This document shows, piece after piece, positions 1 to 12,984 of a stretch of DNA of 64,000 bases. Both the position numbers and the translations under genes were made by a program. The notes under the pieces are model-generated. The model had not been told where the DNA came from. It ran no database searches and saw only the letters and a program-made list of their open reading frames with translations. Every line of letters begins with the position of its first letter. Position 1 is the stretch's first letter. This DNA comes from Paraspadella gotoi. Its lineage: Eukaryota; Chaetognatha. The stretch covers positions 25,654,161 to 25,718,160 of the forward strand of contig CM119266.1 of assembly GCA_051294375.1 (NCBI GenBank). Reading direction: 5' to 3'.

Positions 1-388
1 TTGCATTTAAATTCGCTGTCTCTTTGTCACGCGCTCGCTCGTTTGCGCTGTCCGTCTCTCTCTTTCTTTATCGGTCTCTAGTCTTATCGAAAAGAAGGTC
101 ATATCTTTTGAGAACAGATGAGGAGCTTAAAGATGTTAGCGACCGTTTCGGTTGGTGGAATCTTCTCGTCCACGTCCCTTGATTGTTCTGCTTTTCGTCG
201 AATGTCGTTTCCCTTCGAAAATCATTAACCTTTGATCCGACGCCTCGAACCCGGAACTCCCCGACCACGCAGGGTCACAGTGACCTTCTCTGCCGCAACG
301 CCCCCTCGACGACAGGTGCGGCTGAAGGCAAAAACGGTGAAAACGCGCGCGAGACGGGGAAGGAGAACCCGGAAGGTTGAGACATGTG
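1..388. other. Unannotated unique DNA, no gene seen
   Basis: Mixed-composition, CpG-containing DNA with only short overlapping ORFs on both strands and no recognisable domain or RNA gene. It leads directly into the 17-bp minisatellite. Confidence 0.5.
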
Positions 389-648
389 GCATCATGAGGG
401 GAGCGACATCATAAGGGGAACGGCATAACGAGTGGAGTTGTATCATGAGGGGAGCGGCATCTCTAGGAAAGTGGCGTCATAAGGGTAGTGGCCTAATGAG
501 AGGAACGACATCACGAGCAAAGTGCTCTCATGAGCGGAGGAGAGTTGCATTACAAGGGGACTGGCCTCATTAGGGGAGTGGCATTTTGAGGATAGTAGCA
601 TCACTAGGAAAGTGTCCTCATGAGGGGAGTGGCATCATGTGGGCGTGA
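389..648. repeat. Degenerate 17-bp minisatellite, about 15 copies
   Basis: The stretch divides into about fifteen units with consensus GCATCATGAGGGGAGTG. The first units at 389-405 and 406-422 are exactly 17 bp and register is kept to about 647, apart from one longer unit near 525-546. Copies differ by several substitutions, so the array is old or under weak homogenisation. Seventeen is not a multiple of three, so it does not encode a simple peptide repeat. ORFs crossing the array shift frame and are not credible. Confidence 0.85.
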
Positions 649-1290
649 GCGAATTTTTCGTTCTTGAGATGATTTCCCGACGGAGAGACGGATGGAGAGA
701 GTTGGCGACAGGGACTGGCAGGGTGGAAGATTGTGGTGGGAGCATGGAGTGGGGAGAGCATGCGCACTGCGGTGTGGTGGGACCACGCGCAGTGGAGTCA
801 GTCGACGGCTTGGTGAATTTACAAAATTTACAAAGTGAAATGTTGACGAGTGAGAAAGTGAAAAAGAAATGTGGGTTTGGGTTGGAAAGAGTTAACTGCG
901 AGAATGAGGACTCTTGCCCATTTTAGTCTGAAAATCCTCGTTGCGCCTTTTACGAAAAGTATTTTCATCTCAAAGGATTTTAGTCCCTAAGGCCTAAGCA
1001 AGGGTTTCAGTCTCTTTATGTTTAAGTCTCTTTAACTGTTTTCTCATTGTTTCTCTCCAATACCATAAAAGTCAGTAAAAGGGAAACCCACTGAATAAAC
1101 TTACTCTCTCACTTTTTTTAGATTCTCAGTGTTTAACTCTCTCAGTCTTTTAAGTCTCGCCAAAAGGGGGCGGGCCTTCTTCGGGGGTCGCGTCTATCCC
1201 GAAATGGTTCCCGGTTTTTGACCCCTTGGGCGAAGTCCGCGCGCGTGCGCCAGCATGCGAACGATAGAGGCGCGTGCGTCGTCGTCCTCT
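649..1290. other. Unannotated unique DNA, no gene seen
   Basis: No conserved protein, RNA gene or mobile element is recognised. The 95-codon ORF at 639-926 starts inside the minisatellite and has no identifiable domain. The segment 1160-1260 is CpG-rich and leads into a GTC tract. Confidence 0.4.
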
Positions 1291-1293
1291 TTG

Positions 1294-1322
1294 GTCGTCG
1301 TCGTCGTCGTCGTCGTCGTCGT
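1294..1322. repeat. (GTC)n microsatellite
   Basis: A near-perfect GTC trinucleotide run, the first of several GTC/GAC tracts in the window. Confidence 0.9.
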
Positions 1323-1579
1323 TATCATCGTGGTTGTTAGTAAATTTCGCAAACCTTATTAGTTTTTATTCTGAATTTCTTTTCTTTTTTTAGTTTTCAT
1401 TGTGATAAACTTTATATCATTTCGATCTTTTATCGTACAGATAAAAAATGAACATGTAAGCTATTCCAACGTTTTCAATGTCAACTTGTATTCCAACTTT
1501 TGGAGTTTATTGGATGTCGGTAAATCAATTTTGTTATTGTCTTTCTCGATACATCATCGTTCTGTTTGGCTTCGCTTTC

Positions 1580-1675
1580 CGTCGCCATCGTCGTCATCGT
1601 CTTCTTCCTATTCGTCGTCGTCGTCGTCGTCGTCGTCGTCATCTTCGTCGTCTTTGTCGTCGTCGTCTTCGTCGA
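1580..1675. repeat. Imperfect (TCG)n tract
   Basis: TCG/TCT trinucleotides dominate this stretch and give Ser-rich or Arg-rich translations in opposite frames. The 104- and 102-codon ORFs crossing it are microsatellite translations. Confidence 0.9.
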
Positions 1676-1873
1676 CTCCTAGCGCCGGGGCGCGTGCCAA
1701 GACACCGGAAGCGTGACCGCGAATACGAAAAATCAAAAAAAAAAAAAAGACAAAAGAACAAAAAGCGAAATGAGTGGGAAGAATAAAAAAGAAAAAAAGA
1801 GAAAGCAATCGAGAATAAAAAAAGCAAAAAAAGTAATCATCCTAGAAATATCGGATTCAACGTGACGATACTG

Positions 1874-1929
1874 GCGACGACGACCACGACGACGAAGACG
1901 AAGGTGACGACGATTACGACGACGAAGAC
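1874..1929. repeat. Imperfect (GAC)n tract
   Basis: GAC/GAT/GAA trinucleotides, complementary in composition to the TCG tract 200 bp upstream. The two tracts could fold back weakly on each other. Confidence 0.85.
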
Positions 1930-3246
<1,317 letters not shown>

Positions 3247-3488
3247 GCCGGCGACGAGAGAAAGGTTGAGTGAAAATGATGGAAACAAAACAGACTGCGT
3301 GCGCCTTTCGTGCGTTCGTGCGCTCGTGCGCGGGCGGAATCGCGGCCTCCAGAAGAGAAGCGTCAAGAAAAGCCAGGGAATTCCCTTCGTTAAAAAAGAG
3401 CGCTTGTCTGGAGTCGCTTATCTCTATCTCTCCTCTTTTTTTCTTTTCTTTTTTATCTCTCCTCTTTGAGAAAAATATCCTTTAGGCA

Positions 3489-3713
3489 NNNNNNNNNNNN
3501 NNNNNNNNNNNNNNNNNNNNNNNNNNNNNNNNNNNNNNNNNNNNNNNNNNNNNNNNNNNNNNNNNNNNNNNNNNNNNNNNNNNNNNNNNNNNNNNNNNNN
3601 NNNNNNNNNNNNNNNNNNNNNNNNNNNNNNNNNNNNNNNNNNNNNNNNNNNNNNNNNNNNNNNNNNNNNNNNNNNNNNNNNNNNNNNNNNNNNNNNNNNN
3701 NNNNNNNNNNNNN
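3489..3713. other. Assembly gap (225 N)
   Basis: A run of N between a pyrimidine-rich stretch and unique DNA. ORFs spanning it are meaningless. Confidence 0.99.
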
Positions 3714-3989
3714 AAATACGGAGTGACAGGTTTAGTTGGGAGAAGGAGAGTGGCAGGGCAGGGGTAAGAAAGTTGTGGCAGCTTATTTAAGTTAAAAAAA
3801 CCCAATTATATTAACCAATTAAATATTCAAATTATACATTGTACCAAACGAATGGGTAGTTTATTTAATTAGGTTTTGAATAGTTAATTTATAAACAAAC
3901 TGGAGCGACACAATCCAACCGACGAATAGAGACGAGATACCAACTGTCACGCGCCAAAAGAGAGAGAATGGGTTTCTGTGGGGAAATGC

Positions 3990-4023
3990 CTTAATGCTAA
4001 GAAGAGAAAAAAAAAGGAAAGGT

Positions 4024-4068
<45 letters not shown>

Positions 4069-4510
4069 TTCTCTTATAATGTAGGGCAACGGGAACAGGA
4101 AAGGTGCTCTCTCTCTCTTCTACTCTCTCTCTCTCTCTCTCTCTCATCTCTCTCATCTCTCGTTATATGTAGGGAAGTGGAAAAAAGGAAAGGTGCTCGT
4201 CTCTCTCTCTCATACTCTCATCTCTCTCTCTCATATGATGCACGGAGAAGGGGAAAAAAACAAGGACAGTGCTCATCGTCTCTCTTTTCTCTCTACCTCT
4301 CTACATCTCATCTCATGTCTTTTTCTCCTCCTTCCTCACTCTCTCTTCTCTCTCTCATATCGATGAGGAGGAAGGGAAAACAGGAAAGGTGCTCTCCTCT
4401 CTCTCTCTCTCATCTTCTCTCTTTCTCTTCTCTCCTCTCTCTCTCTTCCTCTCTCTCTCTCCTCTCTTCTCCTTCATCTTCTTCTTTTCCCCTCTCTCTT
4501 TTCCCCCTCT
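3990..4510. repeat. Composite tandem repeat: conserved block plus CT tract, 5 copies
   Basis: A short conserved purine block ending in variants of GGAAAGGTGCTC is followed each time by a long CT-rich tract. Blocks lie near 4012-4028, 4095-4110, 4181-4198, 4251-4275 and 4372-4395, so the period is about 75-120 bp. Upstream parts of the block share an ATGTAGGG-like segment. Period length differs because the embedded (CT)n tracts differ in length; the first tract, 4025-4065, is pure. This is a minisatellite with a microsatellite embedded in every unit. The 173-codon ORF across it is low complexity. Confidence 0.8.
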
Positions 4511-4667
4511 TCTAGGCGACTCTGTTTCTCCATCCAGTCCTCTATTTTTCTTCGACGTGTGGGGAGCTTCGGGTCTTTCCCCGGAGACCGCCCTCGCCCC
4601 CCTAATTCCCTTCTCCTTCCTTCTCTCCACGACGACGAACGGACGACGGACGACGACGACGACGAAC

Positions 4668-4692
4668 NNNNNNNNNNNNNNNNNNNNNNNNN
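4668..4692. other. Assembly gap (25 N)
   Basis: Exactly 25 N, adjacent to a GAC tract on its left side (4631-4667). Another GAC tract lies at 4765-4795. Confidence 0.99.
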
Positions 4693-5359
4693 GGCTACGG
4701 TATCTGATCTCTTTTATGACCCGAAAGTTAAACGTTGACAGGAAAAAAAGGAGAACAAAGCGTGGATGACGACGACGACGACGACGATGACGACAAATGA
4801 CGTGTCAAAATAAATCAGACGAGGATTCGTTATTTCTCTCTCTTCAATGCGACTCTTTTTTTTTCGTACATTGCGCCAAAATAATTTTTTTTTTTCGGTT
4901 TGTTTGTTTTTATGTTTATGTATAAGAATAATCCGTTGCCTCAACTTTCGGTTCATCGTCGTCGGCGCTCTCACTTCCGGGTGGCGAAACCGGAAGTCAG
5001 TCAGTCGCTCTCGAGTGTATGTGGAGGCGGTTTTCAAGATGATGGTCTTGCTCTTTGGGCCTAAAGGGGCCAAACGTTTAATGGTCTAACGGGGTCCAAA
5101 ACTAAAACAGATATAAAAAAAATCTATATTTATATCCAACAATGTAACAGTTTAATCAATAAACCTTTAATGATAACCAAAATGCTTATTCGTTTCCAAC
5201 AGATAGAAGTGAAGTCAAAGAGAAGTCATAAAAACTCCATTCCTTACACAAGTTTGGCATCCAATCCTTCAATTTTTTTTCGAGCAGAAACCGATTTGTT
5301 CTTTTTTGTACGAATGAGGGGAAAAAAAATCTACCTTGAAAAAATGAGCATTCAATAGC
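4693..5359. other. Unannotated unique DNA, no gene seen
   Basis: AT-rich DNA with a (GAC)n tract near 4765-4795 and no credible coding region. Short ORFs carry no recognised motif. Confidence 0.4.
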
Positions 5360-5368
5360 GAGAGAGAC

Positions 5369-5418
<50 letters not shown>

Positions 5419-5447
5419 CGAGAGGAGAGAGAGAGAGAAGAGAGAGA
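5360..5447. repeat. Interrupted (GA)n microsatellite
   Basis: GA repeats interrupted by single CGA/AGA variants. The 173-codon minus-strand ORF at 5186-5707 is largely its Ser-Leu translation. Confidence 0.93.
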
Positions 5448-6805
5448 ATATTCTTGGATCGATTTTGCAAATGTTCTCCCGTCGGATCTTCCATCCGACT
5501 CGGAAGTCGAGAGTCCAAGGTCGAAATTCCGGGGATTTTTCGGTCCCAAAAAATCAGAGGGGAAACTTGAGAGGGCGAGGGGTGCGGTCGTTGGGGGCAG
5601 ATGGCTGCAGGCGCTGGTTTAGACTTGGTAGTTAGAAAAGGCAGAAAGAGCGAGGTCTTGGAGTTGGCATCAGATACGGAAAAGATTGCGGGATGTAAAT
5701 TTTTCACCCGCGAAGAGTTAATTTTTTTGGCTTAGAGATATCATTCCTATTTTTTTTTTATGATGATTTTTAATCATGAATATACACGTTATAGTTTTGA
5801 GAGGTTGCTCCTTTCGAGAAGATTATTTTCTTTTGTAAGTGTGACTTTTAATGGTAGTTTAAGTCTTGAAAAATAGCCGCCTAAACAAGTTTACAATGAA
5901 AAAGTGATACCCGATTTTGGCAGCATCAAGCTTCAGGTCTTAAGTTACAAACAGCTGACATAAAAAAAAAAAAAAAACTCCGAAACCTAATCAGGCGCGG
6001 ACGAGATTCCGACGCCGCCTCGCCTGCCGCCTGACGTTGACGCTAATGCGAAGCAGGCGACGAAACTCTCGCCTCTCACGTCCGCTCGTCGCGCCGAATT
6101 TCCGTTTCTCATCGATTCGCCCGTTTCGCTGGAAAGCGCACGCAATTTCGCGTGCAACGTGCGTGCGCGATCGGTCGGCGACGCTCGCACGCTTTTCCTC
6201 TCGGTTGTTTCGTCGCGCTTGGCCAGAGACGGAAATTGGTGACGACGAGAAAAAAAAGAAAAGATAATCAGAAGAAGGAAGTGTAAGAAGCGATTTGGAA
6301 TTGAGCCACGAGGCATTGAGAGATTCCGTGTGGGGGATGGAAAGGCCAGGAGATACGAAAAAAACAAGATAAGATCAATTAAAAATCTCTAATAAAGAAT
6401 TTAAGTTGCCTCAGGTCTTATATAAAAAATATTTCTGTATCATTAAAATTAGATTAGTTTCTTTTTTTTTTTAGTTCTTTTTAATCAGTTTATATTTTGA
6501 TTTTTTACTTCATCGCACGGTGTCGTTCTGAAAGAAAGTTAATTTATGTTTTATTAATTAAATATAATCATTTTTTCTTTCGAATGTTAATATTTTTACC
6601 GATTGAGGAGGTTAATTTGAGAAAAGAAAAAAACCGGCACTTTATCCGCAACACCGGAAACGCCGGAAACGCCGGGAACGCCGACGTTGACTGGGACGCC
6701 GTGGGCGCCGCCGCTTCAAGCGAGTTTGGTCAAACGCGTAATCAAGCGATTGAATCGAAAGTGAAGGGAGTCCGCCCACCTGACAACTCATGAAAAAAAT
6801 ATTAG

Positions 6806-6808
<3 letters not shown>
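5448..6808. other. Unique DNA with CpG-rich patches, no firm gene
   Basis: Two CpG-rich patches, about 5990-6260 and 6650-6730, lie in AT-rich surroundings. The second contains a short 9-bp tandem run of ACGCCGGAA-like units. A plus-strand reading frame through it to a stop near 6793 ends in a mixed-composition peptide (residues such as DVDWDAVGAAASSEFGQ), which looks more protein-like than its surroundings. No family is recognised and no firm splice sites were found, so it is left as a weak exon candidate. Confidence 0.3.
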
Positions 6809-6844
<36 letters not shown>

Positions 6845-6896
6845 AGAAGAAGAGAGAGAAGAGAGGACGAAAGGGAGGAGGAAGAGAGAGAGAGGT
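6809..6896. repeat. (GA)n purine tract
   Basis: GA microsatellite degenerating into a wider purine-rich stretch. Confidence 0.92.
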
Positions 6897-7601
6897 AGGG
6901 AAAGAAAAATAAAAAAGTAAAGAATATACATCGAGAAAGAGAAAGGAAAGCAAGGATAAAGTGAGAGAGAGAGAAAAAAAAAGACCAAGGTGTACGCCTG
7001 ATCTGTAGGTGAACGCATGAACGTCAATATTTCGAGAAAACGGAAAAAAAGCTTTGTACTATTATAATCCGATCGCATCCGCTAAGAAGACCACATTTAT
7101 TTAATACTAATATTATTTTTATCGCTTTTTTCCCCACTAATGTTATTTCGTTTGAAAAAAAAAAACCCGGATCGATATTCGAATTCCGCTGACTTTGCCA
7201 ATTTTTTTCCCCCTTTTTCCCTTTTTAATTTTTTTTTTTTGAGTGAAATAAAAATTGTCACCAAGGAAGAACCAATGTAGATGAAGTAAAAAGTCGTAGC
7301 TCAACGGCGGTTACAAATCTTAGACAGGAAATTGGAAATTGATCATCGTTAATTGTTAATTGGTAATTCATAATCGTAATTTTACATCTGGGCTGTTTTT
7401 TTGCGTATAGTTTTACTTACCGACTCTCACCTTCCTTGACGAACGAGATACCACGACTTACCCCGTTTCCCTTAAGACCCGGCAACTCACCCTCTCATTT
7501 TGCCTTCTCTCCATCCAAGGAATCCAAGTCACGTTGACTAAATCCGCACTCGAATCCTGCACCTCCTTTTCTCGCCTGTCTGTCTGTCTTTCTTTTTTTC
7601 T
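6897..7601. other. AT-rich unique DNA, no gene seen
   Basis: Homopolymer-rich, without recognisable coding or RNA features. It ends at a 25-N gap that marks the outer limit of inverted repeat P1. Confidence 0.4.
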
Positions 7602-7626
7602 NNNNNNNNNNNNNNNNNNNNNNNNN
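7602..7626. other. Assembly gap (25 N)
   Basis: Exactly 25 N. The sequence directly to its right (7627-7680) is the inverse of sequence directly right of the 25-N gap at 28082-28106, so the two gaps sit at matching ends of inverted repeat P1. Confidence 0.99.
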
Positions 7627-8011
7627 CATACATTTTTTTTTTCATTCCTGCTTTGCCTCTTTCAGATTCGAATTTTTTTTGTTTTTTTTTTTTTCTCGTG
7701 ATGCGTATCCTGTATTTTGACCAAAGAATCTACGAACTACTAAGTACTTTCGCGCCCCACTTCCCATTTCTTTCAAGAACCTAATCTTACCAGACTAGCC
7801 TTGTCCGAGTCAAGATGCCTTGGAAAAATGTATAAAAACGAGAAATGAAAAAAAGATTAGACAACGTTTCCGTGATAAGATTAAAAAAGTTTCTATACAT
7901 AAGTTTCTATGTTTTATTGTCTCCCAGTACAGAATTTCCTTATTCGCAAGTGGCGGAACGAGTAAACTCAAAATTATGACCCGTACGGTCGCGCCCCACA
8001 CATTTTTGAGC

Positions 8012-8125
8012 CTTCTCTCTCTCTCTTTCGGATCTCTCTCGCTCTCTCCCTCTATCTTTCTCTCTGTCTTCTTCTTCTTCCTCTCTCTCTCTCTTTCTCT
8101 TCCCGTTTCGTCTCTCTCTCTATTT
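8012..8125. repeat. CT-rich microsatellite in the P1 left arm
   Basis: Imperfect (CT)n. Its inverse in the right arm is the GA tract at about 26664-26763, duplicated at 27798-27880. Confidence 0.9.
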
Positions 8126-8296
8126 TCAGTTCCCATTTTTCTAGTATCATTTAACAAAACAAAATCACCCTTTCCTTTTCCCCTACAAACGATCTCCACT
8201 TGCCGGAGAAACTTATTCCTCTTACCTATTTTACTTCATCTCTCTTTTTCCCTTCCCAAGCCCGGGAAAGAGTTCTAGCAGCCCGGTTAACACCCC

Positions 8297-8408
8297 CTCT
8301 CTCTCGCTTCTCCTTCTTCTCACCTCTCTCTCTCTCTCTCTCTTCTCTCTTGTCTCTCTCTCTCTCTCAGTCTCATCGGCTCTCTCCTCATCTCTCTCTA
8401 TCGTTCTC
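8297..8408. repeat. CT-rich microsatellite in the P1 left arm
   Basis: Imperfect (CT)n followed by a short (CA)n at 8410-8422. It corresponds to the TG plus GA tract at 26309-26510 in the right arm. Confidence 0.9.
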
Positions 8409-9244
8409 TCACACACACACCACACCGCCATTCCCTCTGTACATAAATTCACGGGGGAGGGATTTTCGATATTCTCGAATCCATTTTATGGGCGAGATGC
8501 CGAGGATTCGCGGCGGAGACCGAACGGACCGAAGACGAAGACCGACGGACACAACCGACTGCCACCGACGCTTCCTTCCAGATACATAAATTAAAATTTT
8601 CCTCGGCAGGAGAAGAAAAAGTCGGCGGCCCGAAGGATGAGGGTTGTTCGTTGTTGTTCCAATTTGGTGTTTTTTGTTTGTTTCTTGTTTATCGTCGTGT
8701 TTTTATTGTAGTCCAGAAAACGTTTTTTGAAAAGGTGCTGGTTTTTATACCTATTACTCCGCTGGTGACGGAACAGAATTGCTTTTATTTGTTTATACCT
8801 TTCTTTGTTATTTGCTGATTTGTTTATTACTTTTTTTGTTAATTTTTTATTATCTATACTACGCTTGGTGATCTGGAATAATTCAATGCTATTGAAACCT
8901 CTGGGTTTCGTAATTTTATTCTTTGATGGAAAAAAAACGAAACGAATCGAAACAAGATACAAATTAAAACATAAAGATATCGACTTACACGACAGACTCT
9001 TAAGCACGAAATTTGATTCTGCCCTCAATAGAAAATCTTCATCGATTATTCTAGAACTAACATTTAAGATGATACCGAGAAAGAAAACATAAATTTCGAC
9101 CAAAAGTTAACTTTATTTTAGGAGACTAATGACCCTTCTACATCCTTTCCTCTCTTTCACAACGCAACAAACAAAGAAAGTCATATTGGAAAGAAAGGGG
9201 GAAAAAAAAGCTAACTGGGGGAAAAATTTCGATCTGACACGGTA

Positions 9245-9655
9245 TAGATAAGGACCGGCGCGACGTGCGGCTCCGTGGCACAGGCCATATGGAGGTGCGG
9301 CACGCTTTTAGCCGTCGCGTACGCCGATTAAGGCCGAACCGGCCGCTAAGAGAATCGCGCGTTAGGGCAAATCTTAAGAGACCCGCCGGTTTGCCCAGAA
9401 GACCGGCAGGCTGAACGAAATTTGAATTATTTTTCCTTTCCTTTTTTTTTTAATTTTATGCGAAATATGTCACTAGAGGGGCTCTATGGGAGGCCTTAAG
9501 ATGTACTATTTTCTTAACTACTACCTCTCCCTGTCTACTGTGTGACAGATGGCTTAATTTATACTCTAGATTCTGAACGTTCAAGTAATGATGGTTGTGA
9601 TCGCTACCTGATCTGAGAGACGCCACAGAGAGTGATGTACACCCCATTACTAAGT
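9245..9655 (+). repeat. TE1 upstream terminal repeat (5' LTR)
   Basis: It aligns with 13476-13852. Shared blocks include GAATTATTTTTCCTTTC near 9424 and 13647, GCGAAATATGTCACTA-like sequence near 9460, and TTACTAAG near 9648 and 13840. Copies differ by many small indels. The exact left edge is not resolved, and the LTR may extend to about 9745, where an ACA precedes the candidate primer-binding site; in that case the downstream copy is truncated. Confidence 0.6.
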
Positions 9656-9748
9656 TCGATATTTAATACATCTTGGACGCAGGCCTTGGTGATTGCGACC
9701 CTTGGTTGGAGGCGGACAGCCCCCCCCCTCGGCTCGGGACCGACATTC

Positions 9749-9766
9749 TGGCGCAGTCGTTGGATC
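9749..9766 (+). other. Candidate tRNA primer-binding site of TE1
   Basis: TGGCGCAGTCGTTGGATC starts with TGG, as required for pairing to a tRNA CCA end. It closely resembles the tRNA-Ser-type primer-binding site of insect gypsy-group elements such as 297 and 17.6 (from memory). It lies about 95 bp downstream of where LTR identity ends, which is odd unless the 3' LTR is truncated. An alternative TGG start is at 9672. Confidence 0.4.
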
Positions 9767-12700
9767 AATAACTCTCCCACAGCACGAGAACTCGAAGCGG
9801 CGTCCAAAGCTGACGTGGCCTGTCAGCAGCTGAAGCGGTCCCGTCCAAGGAAGCCTGAAGCCTAGGCTGTCAAGAGCTGAAGCGGCCTCCCCTTAAGGCT
9901 GAAGCAGCGAGGCCATTCCCCAAGAGCTTGAACTTGCACCCGCAGTCAAGATCGCGACTCTGAACATTGGCACCAAGGCTGAAGCGTGCCCAAGAGCTGC
10001 AATTGAAGCTGAAGTTACTATCTTATTACGCTGCGAGATTTTTAAGATCATCAGATTACAGGACTTGCCTCCTGGTACCGATTATATTCAACTCCGCGCC
10101 AGATAGGAAAACCCGGAGAGAGACATTAAGAGAAAATTGTTCACGCCTGATACGGATCTCTCCCCGGTCGTCTTCAACACAAATCAGTCCACAAATTAAC
10201 CACGATTCTACATACAAAAAACAAGGATAGATGTCTCAAGATAATCACACTATTCATTGCCTTTGTTCTACGACCATTGCCGTGCGCTGATTATATTCGC
10301 ATTATGCACGTACCACGGTTGGTGCGGTCCTCTTGCCGGCTGCATGCGCAGTCCGGTAGTGGAATATACGTCTCTTGTTTTAGCGGTAATTTCGCCGGGG
10401 CATGCTGACACATCAGACTCAGAGAGGAGTTACCAAGTTACCGCATTAGCGAAGGGATCGAGACTTCAGGAAGTCGCGCACACAACTGCAAAGCATGGAC
10501 CCGAAACCCAGACACCGATTGCTGGGAGGCAAGCACCCGAGGAGAGCTGGTGATCAAAAGCGGTTAGGGCAACTTCGCATGACGTCGTTGATTTGTATCA
10601 GCCTTGGAAATGTGATAGGCCAGGATGGTTCTAGACGGGTCACCTGAGCCGTCTCAATATGAATATCCGGTCTCGCTCCGGGTCCGCCTCCCAACACCAG
10701 TCCACATCCGCGCCTATGCACCATAGTTCCCCAGTTCCATTTGCCTCACAAAGAAGCATTTCTCCACCGGTAATGTCAGGAGAGAGAAAGTCGGGCACGC
10801 GGGCCTGTCGACGGACTAACCATTCGGCCAACGCCAAACGGTATGGATTGTCGAGGACCCAACGGCATCGTCGTCTTCGGAGAGGGAGGATCACGTTGAA
10901 TGTCGGGTGGACTCCCGGCAGCTCCCGCCATCGCAGCGGCGGCGCCGCATAATTTGGTCGAGACGGCAAAGGCCGCAGGGAAGCACGGAGAGACAGGTTG
11001 GAATCGAAAAGATTGAAGCTGGGAGTTTTTAGAAGAAAACAAGGAAAAGCAGTTGCGACTTTAAGGAGAAGGGAAAGAAAGAGAATGAGACTCAGGCATA
11101 TTTCGACGCCGAAAGTAGGACAAGATTGATAGAGGCGAACATGACCTTTCGACTTGGACTGGAGACGGGTTATTTAGTCGAAAAACGCCGTATGGAGACC
11201 CACGTATTTGGCCAGTAAGGCCCACAAACTGCACACAAATGCAGCCGACGCACACATCACAACCAACGCAACAAAGCACAGCCGAGTGTTGATTGCAACA
11301 AACGCAACACGGATGCGACACTCGGCAGACTGCCGACCGACACATTTCTCAAAAGAAATAGCCACTGTCGATCGGAATTGATGCAATGGTGAGTTTTCTC
11401 CCAAATAACCGATCTCATGCTGTGGCTTGACGGGAAAGACGAAGCTGGGAAAATGATGTTTCAACATGGGAGGGAGAAGTCGGGTCAGGGATTTGGCAAA
11501 GTCAAAACAGCCTCTTCATCTGATTCATCAGCGCCAGAGGTTTATCGGTTAAAAGCGCCCTTTGGAAAAATTTACTGCCTTTCTGCGAAAAAGAAAAGAC
11601 TGGGCGAAAATTCGAGTTGTAGATTCGCCGTGTTGCTGATGTTTTTTTTTTTACAAGAGGAAAAATTTGAAAAAGGAGAAATTCACTCCATATTGTGGAG
11701 GCTCATGCCCCTGGATTGCCCCCTGCAGCCGGATTACAGATTATCAATTTTGAAAATTTTCACTACGGTCTGGTCAACACGAGGGGGGTCAAGAAGAAAA
11801 AAATAGGGAAATCACGGTATGGGCTTTTGCCCATTCAAGTCTTCTGGGAATGTTAAGTGAATTCATTGCGACAAAAATACACCTAAAAGGGACATTTTCT
11901 CTTGTATTGGAACCTCTTTGTCTCGCACAATGCATTTCAAAAAACATATTTGAGAAATTTTGCCAAGAGAAGCACTTTACTATTTAAAATGACGGGGAAA
12001 GAATCTATGTTTGCCTTATACATTGGAAATTGACGGACATTATGAGTTGTCATGGCTAAGAAGAGTGCCCATTTTGTCCTTTATCCATACCTTACACAAA
12101 AAGAGTTGAAAAGTTAAATATCTCTGCGCATGTTGCGATGTCGGCTGAATTCGGACGGGAAAGGATTTTTTCATCCCTCTGAATCACAGCGTTGAGGTTT
12201 GTACTCTCCACACCCGCCCATGCTAATTTTCAATATTACAAGAAAATAAAAAAAAAACGCGGGGAAAGCCCTCTGCCGCGCCCCAAGTCACAACGTATCG
12301 CGTTGCGTGCGAAAAGGCGAGCGGCCACCGACAAGCCGTGACAATGCTCTCTTCTTCAGCTCATGAAAAGTTTTATACTGGCTGAAGGACAAAGAGAAAA
12401 ATGAAAAAACTATATTCAAAAAAATTAGAGGTTTGGACGCAAAAGGCGGCCAGCGTGTTTTTGAATTTAAAACAAAAAAAGAGAAACAGACTCACTTTCT
12501 TAAAACATGAGAATTTAATGCGATTAATGAATTAATGCTTAATTACTTGTGGTGGGTGCTATGGAAAGGTTTAACGTCACTTTAAAGAAAGACAGATTTC
12601 CACGGAATGGAGACAGTTTAAATTTTACGAGTCTTACGAAGTTACGGCTTTTAATTTACATGCAACTGCTATTTGGTTGGTATCTGGTTAATTGGTTATG

Positions 12701-12984
12701 AACTGTGGTGATTATGTTTTAATTATTATTATCATTATGGGAGTGGGGAATGTTTTCTCTTAATTATTACTTAGGCAGCCCGTTTTTTTGCAAATACAAC
12801 TTGCTTGAAAAACTGTTATTTTGAACTTTATTTATAGTCAGTTTGGATTTAGTTTCAGTTATTTCACCAAACTGATGAAACATGTTATTGCCTCCCCCGA
12901 GCGAAAACGGGTGGAAGAGGAAGGAGAAGTTCAACGTGAGTTTTCTCCGGAGTCAAGCGCACGACAGTCACGAAGGTGCTTGCA
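9767..12984 (+). other. TE1 internal region, no intact coding sequence
   Basis: The first 2 kb is GC-balanced with short ORFs on both strands, for example 10659-10952 plus (Ser/Arg-rich) and 11417-11806 plus (129 codons, no domain). A frame at 11105-11165 reads as a mixed, gag-like peptide but is soon interrupted. From about 11820 to 12900 it is AT-rich and empty. I find no zinc knuckle, aspartic protease, reverse transcriptase or integrase signature. Confidence 0.4.
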
